The position numbers were made by a program, and so were the translations under genes. From NCBI GenBank assembly GCA_034437275.1, contig DAOTUD010000082.1, forward strand, positions 1-18,052: 18,052 nucleotides of DNA, read 5' to 3'. Positions 14,028 to 18,052 of this stretch are shown piece after piece. This DNA is from TC-15 sp034437275. Its GTDB lineage: Bacteria > Chloroflexota > Anaerolineae > Aggregatilineales > Aggregatilineaceae. The notes below the pieces were generated by a model. That model was not told the origin of the DNA, did no database searches, and worked only from the letters and a program-made list of their open reading frames with translations. Position 1 is the stretch's first letter, and the number at the start of each line of letters is the position of its first letter.

Positions 14028-14100
14028 AAATAGGGGCCGGATCGCATAGGCCCCGCACATCAATTCCGACATGACATCGCACACATACAAAGGAGCCTTC

Positions 14101-15018
14101 ATGACCGTTTCCCACGATTTCTTTTGCGCGGAGCACTCGCGCCAGACGGACGAACAACTCTTCGGCACCGCGCCGCGCGTCGCTGTGTGGCTGCTGCTGG
14201 AATACGACGGGCGCTGGGAGTCGGACCCGCTGGAAGGCAGCCACCTGCCGCCCGTCGTCCAGGACCGTCTGCGGCACACCCGCGACACGCTCCCCAACAC
14301 CCGCCTCGGCTTCATCCGCCAGCAGCCCCGGCTGGCCCCGGAAGGGCTGGCGTTTTTCGTGGCGCTGCTGCACGAAACGCAGCCGCTGCTGTACGCCTTC
14401 CGCCTGGCGTCGTATAACGACCTGCTGGCGATTGACATCCCGGCGGTGGCCGCGCGGGACGCCCGTTATATGGATCACATTCAGCCGGAGCCGCTGGTGA
14501 TGGTGTGCACGCATGGGCAGCGCGATAAATGCTGCGCGCGCTACGGACAGCCGGCCTACCAACGGCTGGCGGAACTGGCGGATAGCGCGGTGTGGCAAGT
14601 GTCGCACGTCGGCGGGCATCGCTTCGCGGCCAACGTGATCACCGTGCCGCAGGGCGTGTATTATGGCCGGGTGGACGCGGAGCAGGCCACGCCGCTGCTG
14701 CATGCCCACCGCGCCGGGGAGCTGTACCTGCCCACTTACCGGGGCCGCGCCTGTTATGCGCGCCCGGTCCAGGCGGCGGAATATTTCCTGCGCGCGGAGA
14801 CCGGCCTCACCGCGCTGGACGCCTTCACGCTGCATGATGTGACGCAGGTCGCGGACGCGGTGTGGCAGGTGCGCTTCGCCGCCACGCACGCGGACACGCT
14901 CTACACGCTGCGGCTGGACGCGCGCGACACCCCGCCCGCGTTCTACAAAAACTGCGACGACAGCATCCCATGCAGCCTGGCGGAGTTTCACCTGCTGGCG
15001 CTGGGTGCCGAGGGGTGA
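14101..15018 (+). CDS. Sucrase/ferredoxin-like family protein (thioredoxin-fold [2Fe-2S])
   Basis: The 305-residue product has the two landmark blocks of the Suc_Fer-like family: VCTHGQRDKCCARYG (C136, C144, C145) and SHVGGHRFAANV (H169, H173), followed by PQGVYYGRVD. Members carry a thioredoxin-like ferredoxin domain, with cysteines and histidines placed to bind an iron-sulfur cluster. An N-terminal Cys (C9, in FFCAEHS) is also typical. Despite the historical name there is no evidence of sucrase activity. AAAGGAG (14089-14094) gives a good Shine-Dalgarno for ATG 14101. The tungsten oxidoreductase gene starts 98 bp downstream, suggesting a possible electron-transfer partnership, although a promoter-like sequence lies between them. 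Confidence 0.85.
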   Translation: MTVSHDFFCAEHSRQTDEQLFGTAPRVAVWLLLEYDGRWESDPLEGSHLPPVVQDRLRHTRDTLPNTRLGFIRQQPRLAPEGLAFFVALLHETQPLLYAFRLASYNDLLAIDIPAVAARDARYMDHIQPEPLVMVCTHGQRDKCCARYGQPAYQRLAELADSAVWQVSHVGGHRFAANVITVPQGVYYGRVDAEQATPLLHAHRAGELYLPTYRGRACYARPVQAAEYFLRAETGLTALDAFTLHDVTQVADAVWQVRFAATHADTLYTLRLDARDTPPAFYKNCDDSIPCSLAEFHLLALGAEG

Positions 15019-15054
15019 GGGCTTCTTGAAGTGGATCCGATGACTTTCCACACA

Positions 15055-15083
15055 TTGCCGAAACGCGCCAGACGTGGTAATGT
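15055..15083 (+). promoter_or_regulatory. Possible promoter for the tungsten oxidoreductase gene
   Basis: TTGCCG (15055-15060) and TAATGT (15078-15083) are separated by exactly 17 bp in the short gap before the gene. A strong Shine-Dalgarno, AAAGGAGG (15105-15112), follows four bases before ATG 15117. The gene may therefore be expressed on its own as well as from upstream. Confidence 0.45.
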
Positions 15084-15116
15084 GCCCGGCAGCATACGAT
15101 CCATAAAGGAGGCTGC

Positions 15117-17105
15117 ATGGTTTATCCCATTCTCCAACGCGAACTCACCGTACACCTGCATAATGGGCACTGGTATCTGCGCCCAACGGACGCGCCCGAA
15201 GTCTTAGGCCCGGTCGATTTCGGCTGGAAGCGCTACAAACTCTACCCGGACAGCTTCACCTTCGGCGAGGGATTACTGGCCGGCAGCCGCATCCCCGGAT
15301 CGCGGCGGCTGGTGTTCTGTGCATGGAGTCCGCAGTGGGAGAGCTTCTACGTCTCCTCGATGGGCGGCGCGGCGTACACCTTTCACGGCGTGGGGGTGAA
15401 CTACGTCGCGCTGCGCGGGCGGGCGCACGAGCCGAGCGTGCTGCTGCTCAATCACAAGGACGGCGAGGTTCACGTCCGCATGGAGCCGGTCAACGTCGAG
15501 CCGATCTGGAGTGGCTATGCCGACCCGGACGGCGAGCGCCTGATCGGCTTTTTCGCGCTCCAGCAGGCGCTCTATGATCGCTACGCGGACGAATACTCGC
15601 GCAACAACGTCCGCATCTTCGCGGTGGGGCCGGCGGCGGCCACCACGCGCGAAGGGGCCATCGGCTCCAGCCCGATCCGCCGGGGCCGCTTCGACCCGGT
15701 CGAGGAGTGGGCCGGGCGCGGCGGGTTGGGCAGCCGCCTGTTCCAGTATCACAACATTGTTGGCTGCGTCTTCGGCGGCGACTGGCAGGACCCCGACCTG
15801 CGCGACTCGAAGGAGATCGACGAGTATTTCATCGATCATTTCGGCCAGAAGACGATCCAGACCGACCTGGCGGTCACGACCAAGTACCGCTACGAGCCGG
15901 AGTTCGAGACGGGCGGCACCTTCGGCGTCAACATGCAGAAGCTCAACGCGCGCATCATGAGCTTCAATTACCGCAGCATCTACGCCTCGACTGAGGAGCG
16001 TTTGCAGCAGCACGACGATTTCATCCTCAAACACTACCTGCGCCAGTTCAACGAAGAGACGATCCAGCAGAAGAACCAGCAGCACTGCGGCGAGCCGTGC
16101 GCCGTCGCCTGCAAGAAGTTCTACAACACCTTCAAGAAGGACTACGAGCCATACCACACGCTTGGCCCACAGATCGGCGTCTTCGACCAGCGCGCCGCCG
16201 AAATGATCAACCACCACGTCGACGCGATGGGCTTCGACGCCATCCAGTGCGGCGGCACGCTGGCGTGGCTCATGGAATTGATCGCCGGCGGGCTGATCGA
16301 CCCGCAAGCCTACGGCTTTCCCCCGGCGGACGAGATGTGCTTCGACTTCACCGCCGATGCCGAGGCGTTCGACGTGGTGGCGGACAGCCGCCGCAACGCG
16401 GAGTACGCTATCGCGGTGGTCAATGCGCTGCTGTTCGCGCCGGAGGCGGCGCTGTTCCGCGAGGGCATCCGCGAGGCGGCGCGCCGCCTCGACAAGGCGC
16501 ACGACATCCACAGCACCGCCCGCGCGGTGTACCTGCCCAACGGCGACGAAGGCTACATGGTCCCCAACCAGTATTGGGTACCGGGCATGTTCAGCCCGAT
16601 GCCGCTGATGGGCAAATACTACGTGTACTACGGCGTGGAGTTCGTGCCGCCGGCGGACCTGGGCCGCAAGAACGTCGAGCGCATGACGTACGAGCTGTTC
16701 AGCGACAACAACGGCATCTGCCGCTTCCACCGCAAGTGGTCGGAGCTGATCACCGACGAAATCCTGGCGTCGCACTACGATCTGAACGTGGACTACAAGG
16801 CCCACCTGTTCGAACTGGCGCGCTCGATCTACGAGCACGAGAAGGGCAAGACCGTCCCCTGGCAGAGCGAACGCATCGCCGACCTGATCCTCGGCTTCCT
16901 GGAGCAGTGGGAGGAGGACGGACTGCAAGACGCCGATCACGCGGCGTGGCTGGCGCGCTTCCGCGAGGACAAGATCACAGCCGCGCAGGACTTCTGGGGC
17001 GAGGTGCGGCGCGGCATCGAAGAGGCGTTCAACGCCGGGCCGGACGCCATCCCGGACTACCTGACGCCAGGCCAGGCCGGGACGATCAGCCCCACCAGGC
17101 CGTGA
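15117..17105 (+). CDS. Tungsten aldehyde:ferredoxin oxidoreductase family protein
   Basis: This is a 662-residue cytoplasmic enzyme of the AOR family, which uses a tungsto-bispterin cofactor and a [4Fe-4S] cluster to oxidise aldehydes with ferredoxin. AFOR_N-like sequence covers about residues 5-210 and contains GRGGLGSRLF (200-209), the conserved pterin-region motif. The cluster ligands appear as CGEPCAVAC (C324, C328, C332), with a distal Cys in NNGICRFHRK (C535). The C-x3-C-x3-C spacing differs from the C-x2-C-x3-C of classical AOR, and the length is above AOR (about 605) and near that of the glyceraldehyde-3-phosphate-oxidising branch (about 650). That makes a GAPOR-like subgroup plausible, but the substrate is not readable. 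It has a strong Shine-Dalgarno. Confidence 0.88.
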   Translation: MVYPILQRELTVHLHNGHWYLRPTDAPEVLGPVDFGWKRYKLYPDSFTFGEGLLAGSRIPGSRRLVFCAWSPQWESFYVSSMGGAAYTFHGVGVNYVALRGRAHEPSVLLLNHKDGEVHVRMEPVNVEPIWSGYADPDGERLIGFFALQQALYDRYADEYSRNNVRIFAVGPAAATTREGAIGSSPIRRGRFDPVEEWAGRGGLGSRLFQYHNIVGCVFGGDWQDPDLRDSKEIDEYFIDHFGQKTIQTDLAVTTKYRYEPEFETGGTFGVNMQKLNARIMSFNYRSIYASTEERLQQHDDFILKHYLRQFNEETIQQKNQQHCGEPCAVACKKFYNTFKKDYEPYHTLGPQIGVFDQRAAEMINHHVDAMGFDAIQCGGTLAWLMELIAGGLIDPQAYGFPPADEMCFDFTADAEAFDVVADSRRNAEYAIAVVNALLFAPEAALFREGIREAARRLDKAHDIHSTARAVYLPNGDEGYMVPNQYWVPGMFSPMPLMGKYYVYYGVEFVPPADLGRKNVERMTYELFSDNNGICRFHRKWSELITDEILASHYDLNVDYKAHLFELARSIYEHEKGKTVPWQSERIADLILGFLEQWEEDGLQDADHAAWLARFREDKITAAQDFWGEVRRGIEEAFNAGPDAIPDYLTPGQAGTISPTRP

Positions 17106-17180
17106 GGGGCTGGGTTGAGTATCTTTGCCGGTTGAAATTCAAACGACCGTTGCTTCTGGCATTAAGACGCTGTTTGAAAA

Positions 17181-17284
17181 GCCCTCACCCTTCCGGCAGA
17201 GCCGGGCCCCTCTCCCTCAGGGCGAGGGATTAACGGCACGCTTACTCCCTTCTCCCTGAGGGAGAAGGGTTGGGGATGAGGGCC
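17181..17284. repeat. Palindromic intergenic element, family A, copy 3 (104 bp)
   Basis: Same orientation and exact length as copy 2, about 90% identical by eye. Stems lie at 17208-17228 (one mismatch) and 17247-17269 (perfect 11+1+11). Differences cluster in the spacer between the two stems. It lacks the extension shared by copies 1 and 2. Confidence 0.85.
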
Positions 17285-17351
17285 AAAACGCGCACAAACA
17301 GAACTTCTCAAATGGCCTCTAACTCTGATAACTTGCGTGATCGGCCCGGAT

Positions 17352-17458
17352 TTTACCCCTATCCCCCCGGCCCCCTTTCCCCGTAAACGGAGAAAGGGGG
17401 AGTAAGTGCGCAGTTAAGCCCCTCTCCGCGCGCGGGGAGGGGTTTGGGGAGGGGTAAA
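17352..17458. repeat. Palindromic intergenic element, family B, copy 2
   Basis: This 107-bp element is bounded by TTTACCCCT (17352-17360) and AGGGGTAAA (17450-17458), in the opposite orientation to copy 1 at 725-847. It contains one hairpin with a CCGT-AA-ACGG tip (about 17371-17400) and another with a CCGCGCGCGG tip (about 17419-17442). The spacer between hairpins is shorter than in copy 1. Confidence 0.8.
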
Positions 17459-17480
17459 CACGCGAATTTCAACCGAGTTC

Positions 17481-17543
17481 GATACACTCCCAGGGGCTGT
17501 CCGTGTCTGAAATAGATACGAACAGCCCCCCTTGCAGTGTATC
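17481..17543. terminator. Three-block nested inverted repeat, probable bidirectional terminator
   Basis: Three arms pair in order: GATACACT (17481-17488) with AGTGTATC (17536-17543), GGGGCTGT (17493-17500) with ACAGCCCC (17522-17529), and CGTGTCT (17502-17508) with AGATACG (17514-17520, one G-U) around a GAAAT loop. It lies 14 bp after the stop of the CARDB gene on the - strand and beyond the AOR gene on the + strand. No long T tract follows on either side, so a purely structural or regulatory role is also possible. Confidence 0.6.
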
Positions 17544-17556
17544 AGTGTCGTGTGGA

Positions 17557-18052
17557 TTACGGCTGCGTTGTGACGTCCACCGCGCACGCTTCGGGCGGTG
17601 AGGTGGCAGTCCCGTTGCTGTTCACCGCGCGCACGTCGAAGTGATACTGTGTGTTCGCTGCCAGATTGCCGATCTTCGCCTGCCGGGCGTCTGGATTCTG
17701 GATGTTAGCTTCCAGGCTGGTTCCTGCCTGGAAGATACGGAAGCCGCTGTGACCGCTGCCGGTGTATTCCCAGCGGATGCCGATCTCGGTTGCGGAAAGA
17801 GCCTGCGCGGTGCAGTTTACCGGCGCGGGGGGTGGGGGCAGGGTGCCGCCGGTTTGCCCGCCATCTGACGCGCCCGGATCGCCGCCCTGGGCAATGGTGA
17901 CGGTGCCCTGATAGGTGTTGTTCCGCTCGCTGCTCTCGGTGATGTCGTTGTCAGCGTCGACTACGGCGCGGAAGTGCATCTCGCCTTGCCGGGGATAGAC
18001 ATACATGCAGCGCACCACCGCCGACTCGCCGGCGGGCAGGGCGATATCCTCG
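17557..18052 (-). CDS. Secreted CARDB-FN3 protein, C-terminal part
   Basis: The reading frame is open to the window edge and lacks its start; about 165 residues are visible. The first part, LPAGESAVVRCMYVYPRQGE to DADNDITESSERNNTYQGTV, is the end of a CARDB (APHP-like) domain, whose D..N.I.E..E.NN motif is diagnostic. A Gly/Pro-rich linker with PPPPAPVNC follows. It leads to a fibronectin type III-like domain with a typical NTQYHFDVRAVNSNG strand and two Cys positioned for a disulfide. These are extracellular adhesion or binding modules, so the full protein is probably secreted or surface-bound. It ends at TAA (17559-17557). Confidence 0.8.
   Translation of the reverse strand, partial: EDIALPAGESAVVRCMYVYPRQGEMHFRAVVDADNDITESSERNNTYQGTVTIAQGGDPGASDGGQTGGTLPPPPAPVNCTAQALSATEIGIRWEYTGSGHSGFRIFQAGTSLEANIQNPDARQAKIGNLAANTQYHFDVRAVNSNGTATSPPEACAVDVTTQP

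Larger units (their letters stand above)
17106..17556. other. 451-bp intergenic region between convergent genes, filled with repeats
   Basis: No gene is visible. The stretch holds family A copy 3 (17181-17284), family B copy 2 (17352-17458) and a nested inverted repeat (17481-17543), separated by short unique spacers. The two flanking genes converge here, so transcription termination from both sides is the likely shared role. No promoter is obvious. Confidence 0.7.

Noticed and set aside
14071..14100. Earlier in-frame ATG at 14071 for the sucrase/ferredoxin-like gene
   Set aside because: The Shine-Dalgarno at 14089-14094 lies after it and fits ATG 14101, where the conserved family N-terminus begins.
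15273..16940. 555-codon open frame antisense to the tungsten oxidoreductase
   Set aside because: No recognisable motif; it is a by-product of high GC at third codon positions in the AOR gene.
10426..17458. CRISPR array from the recurring palindromic repeats
   Set aside because: Copies are kilobases apart, in both orientations and without regular spacers; no cas genes are present.

Overview
The window is GC-rich bacterial DNA carrying a mix of housekeeping and membrane genes. I infer a Chloroflexota (Anaerolineae-like) organism. The reasons are the coding style, the ccmA-ccmB-ccmC-ccmD order preceded by a beta-repeat lipoprotein, large GT-C and glycosidase membrane proteins, CARDB/FN3 secreted proteins, and numerous GC-rich palindromic intergenic repeats. 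No rRNA or tRNA is present, so the placement is not certain.

Layout. 1-127: right end of an IS3-type insertion sequence, with the last 36 codons of its transposase. 296-5646: cytochrome c maturation (Ccm System I) cluster on the + strand, made of a short CcmI-like protein, a large lipoprotein with three beta-sandwich repeats and a C-terminal CcmI-like helical tail, then ccmA, ccmB, ccmC and a ccmD-like gene. Genes for CcmE, CcmF, CcmG and CcmH are not in the window. 5789-6529: a TRPM-SLOG (LSDAT) domain protein. It converges on a GAF-PAS sensor histidine kinase on the - strand (6546-8135), followed upstream by a small double zinc-site protein (8275-8523, - strand). 8650-12661: a membrane-anchored clan GH-A glycosidase-like protein and a GT-C mannosyltransferase-like protein. 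12876-13850: an NDUFA9/NmrA-like atypical SDR. 14101-17105: a sucrase/ferredoxin-like thioredoxin-fold [2Fe-2S] protein, then a tungsten aldehyde:ferredoxin oxidoreductase family protein. 17557-18052: the C-terminal end of a secreted CARDB-FN3 protein on the - strand.

How the genes work together. CcmA and CcmB form the ABC transporter that powers release of heme-loaded CcmE from CcmC, and CcmD supports this. The CcmI-like protein and the lipoprotein tail would both present a helical hairpin on the cytoplasmic face, near CcmA. The ferredoxin-like protein next to the tungsten oxidoreductase suggests, but does not prove, an electron-transfer partnership.

The most striking non-coding feature is a set of palindromic intergenic elements in two main families. 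Family A has three copies of exactly 104 bp, each with three internal stem-loops. Family B has two copies bounded by TTTACCCCT/AGGGGTAAA inverted repeats, with hairpin tips that differ but still pair. Smaller elements with CCTCACCCC/GGGGTGAGG ends sit inside the ccm cluster. A separate nested inverted repeat (17481-17543) lies between the two convergent genes at the right end. I did not find a clearly new defence or biosynthetic system. The best candidates for something undescribed are the lipoprotein with its CcmI-like tail and the palindromic element families.
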